Part shown: one piece after another, positions 19,893 to 28,135 of the stretch
Layout of the letters: each line of letters opens with the position of its first letter
Position numbering within the stretch: position 1 is the first letter of the stretch
DNA from: Hyphomicrobium_A sp963745205
GTDB lineage: Bacteria; Pseudomonadota; Alphaproteobacteria; Rhizobiales; Hyphomicrobiaceae
NCBI GenBank assembly: GCA_963745205.1
Contig: CAVUWX010000013.1
Location: 62,001-126,000, forward strand
DNA length: 64,000 nucleotides
Direction of reading: 5' to 3'
The notes under the pieces: model-generated
The model's input: only the letters and a program-made list of their open reading frames with translations
Databases searched by the model: none
What the model was told of the DNA's origin: nothing
Made by a program: the position numbers and the translations under genes

Positions 19893-21004
19893 GCGAGGGT
19901 CTGCACCTCCACGGAAAGCACGGCCGGAAGATCACGCACGATCGCAGTCCAGCTGTCGCCGCTGTCGCTCGACGCATATACCTGGCCGCCGGTTGTACCG
20001 AAATACACCCCGCACTCATCGAGGCCATCCACGGCCATCGCGTCGCGTAGCACGTTGACGTAACAATTGGACTGCGGGAGGCCTTGTGTGAGTGCCTCCC
20101 ACTCCGTTCCGCCGGACTTGCTGCGGTAGACCTGCAGCTTGCCGTCGAGGGGATAGTGCTCCGCATCGCTTTTGATAGGAACGACGTAGATCGTTTCCGG
20201 CTCGTGCGCGTGCACGTCGATGACGAAGCCAAAATCAGTCGGTAGGTTGCCGCTGACCTCGCGCCAGTTCTCACCTCCGTCGTCGCTACGCATCACGTCC
20301 CAGTGCTTCTGCATGAACAGCACGCTCGGCCGCGAAGGATGCATGGCGATGCGGTGAACACAATGGCCAACCTCCGCAGTCGGATCGGGAATGTATTCGG
20401 ACCGCAATCCGCGATTGATGGGCTTCCATGTCTCGCCGCCGTCGTCGGTGCGAAATGCGCCCGCGGCCGAGATAGCGATAAAGATGCGGCTCGGGTCTGA
20501 CGGATCGAGGAGAATAGTATGCAGGCACATGCCGCCTGCGCCGGGCTGCCAGCGCGGTCCTGACCCGTGACACCGCAGACCCGAAAGCTCCGACCACGTG
20601 TGGCCCCCGTCCGCCGAGCGGAATAAGGCGGCGTCCTCGACCCCGGCATAAACGGTATCGGCGTCCGTCAGGGACGGTTCCAGATGCCAAACGCGCTTGA
20701 ACTCCCAAGGATGCGGGGTGCCGTCGTACCATTGATGCGTTCCCGCTTCTCCCTCATAGGTAAACTCGTTGCCCACGGCTGCCCACGACCTGCCGCCATC
20801 CTTTGAGCACTGGATTTGTTGGCCGAACCAGCTGCTCGATTGAGATGCATAAAGCCGATCCGGATCAACCGGCGAGCCCTTCAGATGATAGACCTCCCAA
20901 CCGGGGAAGTATGGCCCATCGACGGTCCACGATTTTCGAGCGCCGTCCGCGTTCAGCACAAAAGCGCCCTTACGTGTCCCCACCAATACGCGCACGTGGC
21001 TCAT
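19889..21004 (-). CDS. BNR/Asp-box beta-propeller protein (sialidase-like / WD40-YVTN-like)
   Basis: 371 residues from the ATG at 21004 (MSHVRVLVGTRKGAFVL); upstream extension of the frame is non-coding shadow of the opposite gene. Several Asp-box motifs (S-x-D-x-G-x-x-W) are visible: CSKDGGRSW, RSADGGHTW, RTDDGGETW, RSDDGGENW and SSDSGDSW, spaced as in a six- or seven-bladed propeller. No signal peptide is visible, so it is likely cytoplasmic. Annotated sialidases usually have an Arg triad and FRIP motif, not seen here, so sialidase activity is unlikely. Overlaps the MoaD/ThiS-like gene by 4 bases. Confidence 0.85.
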   Translation of the reverse strand: MSHVRVLVGTRKGAFVLNADGARKSWTVDGPYFPGWEVYHLKGSPVDPDRLYASQSSSWFGQQIQCSKDGGRSWAAVGNEFTYEGEAGTHQWYDGTPHPWEFKRVWHLEPSLTDADTVYAGVEDAALFRSADGGHTWSELSGLRCHGSGPRWQPGAGGMCLHTILLDPSDPSRIFIAISAAGAFRTDDGGETWKPINRGLRSEYIPDPTAEVGHCVHRIAMHPSRPSVLFMQKHWDVMRSDDGGENWREVSGNLPTDFGFVIDVHAHEPETIYVVPIKSDAEHYPLDGKLQVYRSKSGGTEWEALTQGLPQSNCYVNVLRDAMAVDGLDECGVYFGTTGGQVYASSDSGDSWTAIVRDLPAVLSVEVQTLA

Positions 21005-21107
21005 GGATTGCCCCTGTTTTGTCACTCCCAGAGAGTACCTACGCCGCTGTCTCGCCGATAGTTGCGGCGTATAGATGGTCGCGAAGAATTCTCTGAGGGG
21101 AACACCA

Positions 21108-21656
21108 ATGTCGGTTGCCAAGAAGCACGCGGTCTTGCTGGCTGCGTTCCTGGTTTTTGGCGGACATGCGCAAGCACAGTTCAAAGGCGTCGCCGAGCCC
21201 GTACCTGCGATGCCCGTGGCGCCAATCGCAGCGCCAGCAATCGCGGCTCCCGCCCTAGGACTTTCAGCGGCACCCATCACTTCAGCCCCAGGTGTCGAGC
21301 CGGCATTGGGTGCTCCAGCCGCGGCGCCGGCCGCTGCTGCGCCCGACACTACAACGGCGGTACCAGGGACTGCGCCAACCATGATGGTCCCCGGATGCCC
21401 CGAGGGGCCGGACTGCCCTCCTGAACCCGAAGGCGAGGGTCCTTTCAGCGAGGCCGTAAAGGAGATGATCAAGGAGTTCGCGAAGTGCGAGGCGGAGGGG
21501 AAGTCGCTTGACCGATGTTTGTCCGACGATCCTGCTCCGCCGCATCTGAGCCAGCTCACCGAGGAGGATCGGATGCAGCTCACGCAATGTCTTGGGTCGA
21601 GTGATCTCTCGGCCACCAGAGAGCGTTGGAGCGGGTGCCTCGTCGGCGCAGATTAG
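21108..21656 (+). CDS. Secreted Ala/Pro-rich hypothetical protein
   Basis: 182 residues from the ATG at 21108, with GAGGGG at 21095-21100. The signal peptide ends near GHAQA. A low-complexity Ala/Pro/Val region (about residues 25-90) is followed by an acidic stretch, CPEGPDCPPEPEGEGP, and a helical C-terminal part with four more Cys (FAKCEAEG, RCLSDD, QCLGSSD, GCLVGAD), which could form disulfides in the periplasm. No family recognised. Confidence 0.6.
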   Translation: MSVAKKHAVLLAAFLVFGGHAQAQFKGVAEPVPAMPVAPIAAPAIAAPALGLSAAPITSAPGVEPALGAPAAAPAAAAPDTTTAVPGTAPTMMVPGCPEGPDCPPEPEGEGPFSEAVKEMIKEFAKCEAEGKSLDRCLSDDPAPPHLSQLTEEDRMQLTQCLGSSDLSATRERWSGCLVGAD

Positions 21657-21823
21657 GTTTTGAGCGGTCGAGAGAACCCACAATGGCAAGGGAGCATGAA
21701 GCACTCGGCCTGTGGCTCAGGGAGCGACGCCGGGCCAGAGCAGTACCAGCGGTGACAGCCGCCACCGCGACAATGGCTTAGCGAAGCTCCGTCAACGACG
21801 CGCAGCTTATGGAGGAAGAGAAG

Positions 21824-22477
21824 ATGACTTCGCCGGGCGACAGCGTGAAAAGCGCGCTCTTTAGGGCGGCACCGGGCGGATGGGTTTTCCGCTCGCCAAA
21901 TCCTTGGGTGTTCGGGGACACGCCGCACTATCTGGTCAACGACGCTCAGAGGTCTCAGATCGAGGCGATTGTCGCGCTGCGCCGACCACGTGTCGTTGCT
22001 GCTGTACTGCTGGGGGGAATTCTGGCCTGGACGGTCCTGGTGGCGACCTTCATGTGGGCCTTTGCGGGTCACGAGGACCCGACACCGGGTGACATCGGTG
22101 TGATGGTCGTTCTGATCGTTCTTCCGCTGACTGCGGTACTGCCTATCGCAGCGTTGATCCAAAGGCGTCGCTTAAAGCCGGTGCTTGCCGCGGCGCCTCT
22201 TACGACTGAGCGGATCCCATTCGCTGAGCTGCAGAAAAAGGTTCGAGCAGCCACCCCCCTCAAGCAATCCCTCAACGCTCTGGTCGCATCGCTCTTCGCG
22301 TTCTTTTCTGCTTCTTTCGCAGTGCTGATTCACCTCCTTACGAGGCACTTTCCCTTTGACTCCTATGTGGCGCTGTGGGGTTTCGTCGCGATCGCGTTCG
22401 GCTTCGCGTCCTTCCTTTGGTATCGCCAAGTTCTTGGCAAGGCGACCGTCCTCGAAAGCGCTCGGCAGGAGAGCTGA
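21824..22477 (+). CDS. Hypothetical inner-membrane protein with four predicted helices
   Basis: 217 residues from the ATG at 21824; GGAGG at 21811-21815 lies at proper distance, so I prefer it to the ATG at 21809. Hydrophobic segments lie at about residues 58-80, 90-110, 155-172 and 182-200. The first 50 residues (FRSPNPWVFGDTPHYLVND) and the central loop are cytoplasmic-like. FRSPNPWVFGDTPHYLVND also occurs, as I recall, in uncharacterised rhizobial membrane proteins, but I cannot name the family. Confidence 0.6.
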   Translation: MTSPGDSVKSALFRAAPGGWVFRSPNPWVFGDTPHYLVNDAQRSQIEAIVALRRPRVVAAVLLGGILAWTVLVATFMWAFAGHEDPTPGDIGVMVVLIVLPLTAVLPIAALIQRRRLKPVLAAAPLTTERIPFAELQKKVRAATPLKQSLNALVASLFAFFSASFAVLIHLLTRHFPFDSYVALWGFVAIAFGFASFLWYRQVLGKATVLESARQES

Positions 22478-22532
22478 CGACGTCGGCCGCCCCCGATGCA
22501 CGCGCGCATCGGCGCCGGTCCTCGTCGAGCGG

Positions 22533-23165
22533 CTATGGCCAGTTTGGAATCAACTTCTCTATCGCCGATACGAAGTCTCCCCCGCTCGTGGGCGGGGCTT
22601 GGCCTGAGATGCTTGACGTCGTCGGCGGCGGATCTGGTTGGCGTGATTGATCCTCGTCGGCCGAAGCCGGCACGGGAAGCCGACTAGCTGGAAGCTGCAC
22701 CGCTATTCGAGAGCCTTCTCCAGATTGAGGTGCGACCGCTGTCTCCGTTGCGGTGAGCCCCGCCTCGCGGTAGGCGCCCGCACGATTTCGCATCGCCTCT
22801 TTGAGATGAGCTTTCGACAGTCCACCTTTTGCCGACATGGCGGCCGTCAAGTCGGAGATGGCCTGGCCCGGCCTGCCTAGTTCCCGAAATGCGAGCCCGC
22901 GGTAATAGAAAGCTTCGGCAGTCTGCTGTTGGGAAAGGTCGCCCTGAAGCAGAGCATCGCTCAGTGCCTCGACGGCGACTTCGAGCGCGCCGTCTTGATA
23001 GGCGCTGATGCCGATCTCGAGCGACTTCTGGGCTCCCGCGCCAAGTGGAACGCTTGGGTCTGCAAAGCCATACGAGCTCGTGCAGACCGCGAGGGCGAAT
23101 AGCCCAACCGCGGCCACGGGCATCCTCGCGATCCGACTGCGCAGGTGGTGGCGCATGCGCTTCAT
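22533..23165 (-). CDS. Secreted TPR-containing hypothetical protein
   Basis: 210 residues from the ATG at 23165 (MKRMRHHLRSRIARM), a basic start followed by a hydrophobic stretch ending SSYGFA. Two to three TPR-like units follow: LEIGISAYQDGALEVAVEAL, AFYYRGLAFRELGRPGQAIS and AMRNRAGAYREAGL. The last 70 residues are Pro/Ser-rich. Similar in style to the TPR protein at 9.8 kb but not a close copy. Function unknown. Confidence 0.65.
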   Translation of the reverse strand: MKRMRHHLRSRIARMPVAAVGLFALAVCTSSYGFADPSVPLGAGAQKSLEIGISAYQDGALEVAVEALSDALLQGDLSQQQTAEAFYYRGLAFRELGRPGQAISDLTAAMSAKGGLSKAHLKEAMRNRAGAYREAGLTATETAVAPQSGEGSRIAVQLPASRLPVPASADEDQSRQPDPPPTTSSISGQAPPTSGGDFVSAIEKLIPNWP

Positions 23166-23499
23166 CGAGTTGGCCTGTGCGACCGTCGTAGCCGACTCGA
23201 ATAGGCTGATTCGCCAAGACCGGCGGCACCCAAAAGAATGATACGAGCGGGCTTTGATGCGGCCGCACTGGCAGATCGGGCTCGGGTGCATGGCGCCACT
23301 AGCGCCGATCCGAAGAAGTCACTGTGGAAGCTGGGGATAAGCGGAGGATCAGTTTTTTTTCACGTGAAGTGTGGGCGAATCGAACGGTACGGTGTGCAGG
23401 TTGTCCCCGCAGAAACTGCGGGACGAGCGCGCCGGTAGGCTTGCCGGCTGCGGAATCAAGTTACGCTCCGCTCTCGCGTCCGATTCGAGGGTAGGAGCA
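23166..23499. other. Intergenic stretch without a convincing gene
   Basis: These 334 bases lie between the TPR gene and a run of small plus-strand genes. Short frames exist on both strands but none has a ribosome-binding site with credible protein. A run of eight T lies at 23352-23359. I see no hairpin beside it and no promoter I would defend. Confidence 0.4.
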
Positions 23500-23715
23500 G
23501 TGACCCCCAGCATACCCAGCAGCGAAGAGCATAGCCCCCGGTTCGAGCCGTCGCACGAGTGGCCAATGACGCCGCCGTCGGAGCGCAAGCGCGCGCCGAA
23601 GAAGGATCCGCGCGTCGTCGCAGCGGAAGCGAAACTGAAAACGCTGAAAAGGCGCGACCCGCCGCCGGTCGCGGCCAAGGAGAAGGTCGAGACCGTGCGG
23701 CAGACGTGGGGGTGA
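23500..23715 (+). CDS. Small, highly charged hypothetical protein
   Basis: 71 residues if translation starts at the GTG at 23500 (AGGAG 2 bases upstream, closer than usual); an ATG at 23566 would give 49 residues. The product is Pro-, Lys- and Arg-rich (ERKRAPKKDPRVVAAEAKLK) with no fold signature. Its stop overlaps the GTG of the next frame by 4 bases, which argues for a small operon with the two genes downstream. It could also be spurious. Confidence 0.35.
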   Translation: MTPSIPSSEEHSPRFEPSHEWPMTPPSERKRAPKKDPRVVAAEAKLKTLKRRDPPPVAAKEKVETVRQTWG

Positions 23716-23936
23716 GGCGCCTCCTGAGAAGGGGAAGGCGTCTTCTGCGGGATATGGCGCATGACGTGCTGGTGATGATCGGGAGGCATTATGTGCTCGC
23801 GGCGCTCGGGTTTGGTAGTTTCGGGGGCGGCACGATCTACAGCGAATGGAATTGGATCAAGAGCCTGATCTCGCCGCCTGCCGTCCGCGAGGATGGCGGT
23901 TGGCACACTGAGGTGATGCCGGAGCGGGATAGGTGA
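23712..23936 (+). CDS. Small hypothetical protein with one hydrophobic segment
   Basis: 74 residues from the GTG at 23712, overlapping the preceding stop; an ATG at 23754 would give 60. After an Arg-rich start (RRLLRRGRRLLRD) comes a hydrophobic stretch, VIGRHYVLAALGFGSFGGG-like, that could span the membrane, then an acidic C-terminus. No family recognised. It ends 15 bases before the next gene. Confidence 0.4.
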   Translation: MRRLLRRGRRLLRDMAHDVLVMIGRHYVLAALGFGSFGGGTIYSEWNWIKSLISPPAVREDGGWHTEVMPERDR

Positions 23937-23951
23937 TGGCGGGGGCTTCAG

Positions 23952-24401
23952 ATGACCGAGGTTGGCGGTGCACTCGAGAAGCTGGCTGCGATCGGCCGGG
24001 GGCTCTACGCGCGCCACGATGCCGGCGTCGTGGTGCCCTTCGTCGAGAAGGAGGGCGACGGCTGGGCGCCCGCGCAGGGAATGTGCCACGCGAACGCGAA
24101 ACGGTGGGTCGCTGAAAACCCCGGATGCAAGGCGGTGCCGGGCTGGATGGTATTCGACCTACGGTTCTGGGGCCGGTTCCGCTTTTCGGCGCACTCAGTG
24201 ATTGAGGAGGCGGACGGCACGCGCATTGACATCACGCCGTCGCCTGCGTCGAGGCGGTATCCGTTCTTGCAGCACGACGGCGAGCACGAAGAGTTCCTGA
24301 AGCTGATCGGGAGCCTGATGGTGCAAGACCTCGACTATGAACTCGCGACCGGTGCGGTGATCGTGCGTCCGCTCAGCCTCACCCCTTCCGCTGCGCCTTG
24401 A
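23952..24401 (+). CDS. Conserved hypothetical protein with possible Cys-His-Asp triad
   Basis: 149 residues from the ATG at 23952, with GGGGG about 8 bases upstream. Three short blocks look conserved: GMCHANAKRWVAENPG (Cys about 44), FSAHSVIEEADG (His about 81) and RIDITPSP (Asp about 93). The order Cys, His, Asp with this spacing resembles papain-like or transglutaminase-like folds, but this is inference from pattern alone. I recall similar unnamed proteins in many bacteria. It overlaps convergently by 23 bases with the frameshifted exported-protein gene. Confidence 0.65.
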   Translation: MTEVGGALEKLAAIGRGLYARHDAGVVVPFVEKEGDGWAPAQGMCHANAKRWVAENPGCKAVPGWMVFDLRFWGRFRFSAHSVIEEADGTRIDITPSPASRRYPFLQHDGEHEEFLKLIGSLMVQDLDYELATGAVIVRPLSLTPSAAP

Positions 24402-25525
24402 TCGCGTTGAATTTGGACAGCGCGCGCTCGAATTTTTCATTGAACAGCCACATGGCATCGAGGACTTGCGCGGAAGGTTGCGGATTTCCTCGCTCTGTCG
24501 GCATGCCCGAAGGTGAAGACGCTGTTGTTGCGCAGGTAGCCCATGATCGTCGGGTCGGCGATCTCATAGTCGGCCAAGTGGCCCGACTTGAGCGCGGCCT
24601 TGGTCGGAGCGGGAATGATTTGGATGAGCTCGAACAGCTTCATTTGATCGATCGGATCGGGCAACGCCTGCACGATCGCCGGTATCTGCGGGAAGAGGTC
24701 CGCGTGGGCGTTCATGAGGGCGTCGCGCACGGCGGTCCAGTGATTGAACCGGTGATCTAAGGTGCCGACGCGCGCCTCCTCCTTGTCGTCGCGGGCGCTC
24801 AAGCCGGGATCGATGGCGGCGATCGATCGTTTGATCTCGCCCCATCTCCTGCGGCCGTTTTGATCCTCGGAAACGCCCGTCTGCAAGCTTCCCTTGTAGG
24901 TGTTGGAACGCGCGTTCCCCATGTTCTGGTTGCCGTTGGTCTCGGCAAAGAAGATGCCCAAGGTGATGCGGCCTGCCACTTCGGCGTTTGCCGCATCGAG
25001 GCCCTTGGCGCGCCCAATGGCGGTTCCGAGGTCGACAACGTCTTTGAAGGGGGTGTTTGAGTTTTGCGCGTTGGCGGGCGGCGCCTGCATGATGGCGAAG
25101 AGCCGCGTGTACTCGTCGAGCAGCGGCTCGTTATCGGCATCGAAGTAGGCCGGAGGAATTGCGAATTTGTTGGGCCGTCCGATCTTGGACGGGAGCGCGG
25201 CGGTGAGATCCTTGTACGCGCTGATCATGCTGTTGCGCGCAAGGTAGAGCGCCTGTCCCGGCAAGTTCGGCAGCCGTTGCCTCGCTTCGATCTGCGCACG
25301 CCGCTCGCCCAAGATCGACTTAAAGTCTTTGACGGCCTTGGCGTACGCATTGAGCGCATCCGACTGTGATTGCGTGAGCGTAGCAGGCTCGCCCTGCACC
25401 TTCGTGATCGCGTCGGCAGCGGCGGCAATAAGCGGCGTGCACAAGAGCCCGAAAGCAAGCGCTGTCGCACGCGTCGCTGCCAGCGCTCTGGAGGTTAAGA
25501 ACACTTGCCTGCCTCTGTTTTTCAC
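24379..25525 (-). pseudogene. Exported hypothetical protein, frameshifted near its 3' end
   Basis: The main frame from about 25525 (GTG; several other starts possible) carries a signal peptide (ALAFGLLCTPLIAAAADA) and about 350 residues with no family I can name. ITLGIFFAETNGNQNMGNA followed by YKGSLQTG is reminiscent of the catalytic Glu region of lysozyme-fold proteins. At 24472 the frame slips by one base: the first frame ends in a Cys/His/Arg-rich shadow, while the second continues with AQVLDAMWLFNEKFERALSK to a stop at 24379. One extra C restores or breaks the gene, so this is a recent lesion or a sequence error. Confidence 0.65.
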
Positions 25526-25594
25526 CCCGGTGAACTTTAGCCGATCCACTGCTGCGGCAAGCACGCGTGACGTTGCGTCGCGCGATCAGCGCCG

Positions 25595-26707
25595 TCAGCG
25601 CCTTTGCACGCGGAATGCGATATCGAGGTCGGATACTTCGGCCTCGAAGTCGGCCAGCGCGAAAAGCGCAAAGCACGGGCGCGCGCCCGGCGCCGGGCCC
25701 CTACCGGCGGCAAGCCGCTTTGCTAATATTACCGACGCCATCGCCGGCACGTAGGGGCCGTCGCCCGAGCGCGCGATGAGCGTCCATTCGATAGTACGCG
25801 GCTCGTTTTGCGCATCGCGGCCATAGAGCCTCATGAACATGCCGCCCTGATCGCTGCCGAGAAAGCGGAGCCGCCGTTTGGCGCCGAGCAAGTGAGGCGC
25901 GAGCGCGGCAGCATCGCGCACGAGCCCCGCGCGCACGAGCCAAGACAGGCTCCATAGCGCGAGGTGGAACATTCCGATTTCGACGCCGGCATTGAAACGC
26001 ACCGTCTTTAGCCCGGGATAGCGCGCGGGCAAGAGATCAAGGTCCGGCACCTCGACATTGCTCATCCAGCGCGCACCGATCTGGGGAAAGCGATGGCGGC
26101 GCAGCCCCTGCCAGCCGTACACCGTCAGCTGGCGTCCGTCCGACAGCACGCCATAGGGCTTGCCGATCCCGCCGAGGATCGACGCCGTGGTGGCGACGCC
26201 GGGATCGAAGCTGTTGCCGGGCGAGATGCCGATATCGACGGCATCGAGCGTCTTGAGCTCGCCGGCGTGCGCTTCGATCACGGCAGACGAGAGCCCCGGC
26301 ACGGAGCTCGCGCCGCTGACGACGCTCACGCCCGCGGCGCGCGCCTCGGCATCGAGCTGCGTGATGCCGGTGACGAACGCGCGCGCGTCGGCGAGGTCGA
26401 TGTAGTGGCAGCCGGCGCCGATGCACGCGCGCGCGAGCCCGTACGACTGCGCCTGGAAAGGGCCGGACGCGTTGATGAGCACCGAGGCGCGGAGCGCGCC
26501 GATGTCCTCCGCCGCCGCACTGACCGCATCGAGGTCCGCGTGGCTGACCTTGCTTCTCGCCGTGCGCGCGAGCTCCACCGCATAGGTAGCAGCCGCGTCC
26601 ACGCGGCGGCCGGCGACGATTACTTCGAGTTTGGGCTCGCGCGCGAGCCGCTTTGAGACCCGCGCCCCGAACGCGCCATAGCCGCCGATGACGAGAATGC
26701 GGCTCAC
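25595..26707 (-). CDS. Saccharopine dehydrogenase-like NAD(P)-binding protein
   Basis: 370 residues. The N-terminus ILVIGGYGAFGARVSKRLA is a Rossmann dinucleotide loop (GxGxxG variant GGYGAFG), followed by VIVAGRR at the end of strand 2. VLINASGPFQAQSYGLARAC and GCHYIDLADARAFV match the saccharopine dehydrogenase-like family (PF03435). Family members reduce or oxidise varied substrates, so this is not evidence for lysine metabolism. It sits between two envelope-related genes; no operon partner is clear. Confidence 0.85.
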   Translation of the reverse strand: MSRILVIGGYGAFGARVSKRLAREPKLEVIVAGRRVDAAATYAVELARTARSKVSHADLDAVSAAAEDIGALRASVLINASGPFQAQSYGLARACIGAGCHYIDLADARAFVTGITQLDAEARAAGVSVVSGASSVPGLSSAVIEAHAGELKTLDAVDIGISPGNSFDPGVATTASILGGIGKPYGVLSDGRQLTVYGWQGLRRHRFPQIGARWMSNVEVPDLDLLPARYPGLKTVRFNAGVEIGMFHLALWSLSWLVRAGLVRDAAALAPHLLGAKRRLRFLGSDQGGMFMRLYGRDAQNEPRTIEWTLIARSGDGPYVPAMASVILAKRLAAGRGPAPGARPCFALFALADFEAEVSDLDIAFRVQRR

Positions 26708-26769
26708 TTTGTCCTACTGGAGGCTCAGCCCTGCTTTGTCGCTGTATGACATGGGTAGCGCGGCGGCGA

Positions 26770-27966
26770 CTAGCGGCTCGCCGTCCGCCGCCGCTTCTTG
26801 TGGACCGCGGGCCGGTTTGCGGCGACCCGCTCCTCCGCCGCCGCAATCGCCGCCCTCTCCGCGAGCTTGTCGCGCAGCGCCGCGTACCTGCGGCAGCTCG
26901 ATAAAGTCGGCAAGCAGGAAAGACGTCTCGCCAGGATCGTGCGCGCCGGCTCGCCGGCGGGCTGTTGATACGAGCTCAAGCCTATCCTGGTCATGTTCAA
27001 GACCGGGGGGCGCACGAGATTGAGAAAAGCATACGCCGGCGCCGGCTTCGTCTCCGCGGGCGGCGGACCGGCCTGCTCGGCGACGCGCGTGTTCAGGTCG
27101 TCGAGCTCGCGCAGCACAGTCTCGCTGCGAGGGCACACGGCGATCGCCGGCGGATTGGCGGCCTCGATCTTGCTCGCGGCCTCGAAGCCGTAAGTGTTGT
27201 CGCACACGCTGATGCGCGGCGGCCTGTGCGTTCGCTCGAAAAGGTCGTAGCCCTCTTTCAGGTTGCGCCAGAAGTCGCGCCACTCAGGAATGTCGTAGCG
27301 ATTGAAGTTTTCGTTCGTCATACGGAAGGGAAAGACGTGGATCTGCACGTAGGTCTGCCCCGCATTGAGCGACCGCAGCACGAGCTTGTTCAGCTCGTCA
27401 TTGACGGGATTGGTCATGGCAAAGCAGCCGATCGAGGCGCAGTCGCCGTGGATGAGGATGGCGGAGCCGCTGCGCTCGTTCAGCTTATCAAAGGAGTTGG
27501 GGAAGCCGAGGTCGAGCGCTACCGGCAAGCGCGCTCCATCGCGGTATGTCTGTGCCAGGGCGACGGTATAGAAACCCTCCGGCGCCTGCCGATCGCCTTC
27601 CTTCAGCTTGGGTCCGAGCGTGCCCGACCAGAAGCACACGGGGTAGGTGGCAAAGAGAGTGTAGGCGCCCGTATTGGTGGTCATCCACACCTCCATCTCC
27701 GACTCGGCTTTGAAGATGCGGAGCATGATGGAGGCGTCGCGTGTCACGTGGTGCGTGGCGAGGCGCTCGCCGAGCTTGGTAAGGTCGGGGGTGCCGGGCA
27801 GCACCTTGCCCTCGGAGGCGAGCCGCCGGTGCTCGCTGCGGTCGACGGCGCCCGCGGGCAGGTCCGGCGCGAGCGGCACGCCACCCGCCTGCGCCTGGCC
27901 GATCGTCACGATCGCCGCGCACAGTCCGATGACACAACGGCTCATGGGCCCGAGTGACAGACGCAT
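26770..27966 (-). CDS. YafK-type L,D-transpeptidase family protein, copy 1
   Basis: 398 residues from the ATG at 27966, preceded by AAGGTGGG. The signal peptide ends near GQAQA. The YkuD-superfamily catalytic motif is HGDCASIGCFAM (His...Ser...Gly-Cys), with Cys as nucleophile; FYTVALAQTYRDG and LGFPNSFDK are YafK-subfamily strings. Such enzymes form or remodel 3-3 crosslinks or detach lipoproteins from peptidoglycan. The last 90 residues add a basic extension (KKRRRTASR) absent from copies 2 and 3. First of three paralogues on this strand. Confidence 0.9.
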   Translation of the reverse strand: MRLSLGPMSRCVIGLCAAIVTIGQAQAGGVPLAPDLPAGAVDRSEHRRLASEGKVLPGTPDLTKLGERLATHHVTRDASIMLRIFKAESEMEVWMTTNTGAYTLFATYPVCFWSGTLGPKLKEGDRQAPEGFYTVALAQTYRDGARLPVALDLGFPNSFDKLNERSGSAILIHGDCASIGCFAMTNPVNDELNKLVLRSLNAGQTYVQIHVFPFRMTNENFNRYDIPEWRDFWRNLKEGYDLFERTHRPPRISVCDNTYGFEAASKIEAANPPAIAVCPRSETVLRELDDLNTRVAEQAGPPPAETKPAPAYAFLNLVRPPVLNMTRIGLSSYQQPAGEPARTILARRLSCLPTLSSCRRYAALRDKLAERAAIAAAEERVAANRPAVHKKRRRTASR

Positions 27967-28135
27967 CAACCCACCTTTCCCGATCGACCCCTAGCAACCG
28001 CGACAGCCGCTCGACGGCACGAGGTTCCTGCTTGGCGTCGGAATTGAATGATCCAAATGGACATTATCAAGTCATCAAGTCACTACAGGTGTTGCGGCGA
28101 TTCGCCCGAGCAGAGCAAATCCCGACATTTGCTTG

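Noticed and set aside
19889..21004. Sialidase activity of the Asp-box protein
   Set aside because: Only the Asp boxes are present; no FRIP motif or Arg triad can be seen.
21200..21350. Imperfect repeats as possible CRISPR or satellite
   Set aside because: They encode the Ala/Pro low-complexity region of a secreted protein; no spacers or regular units.
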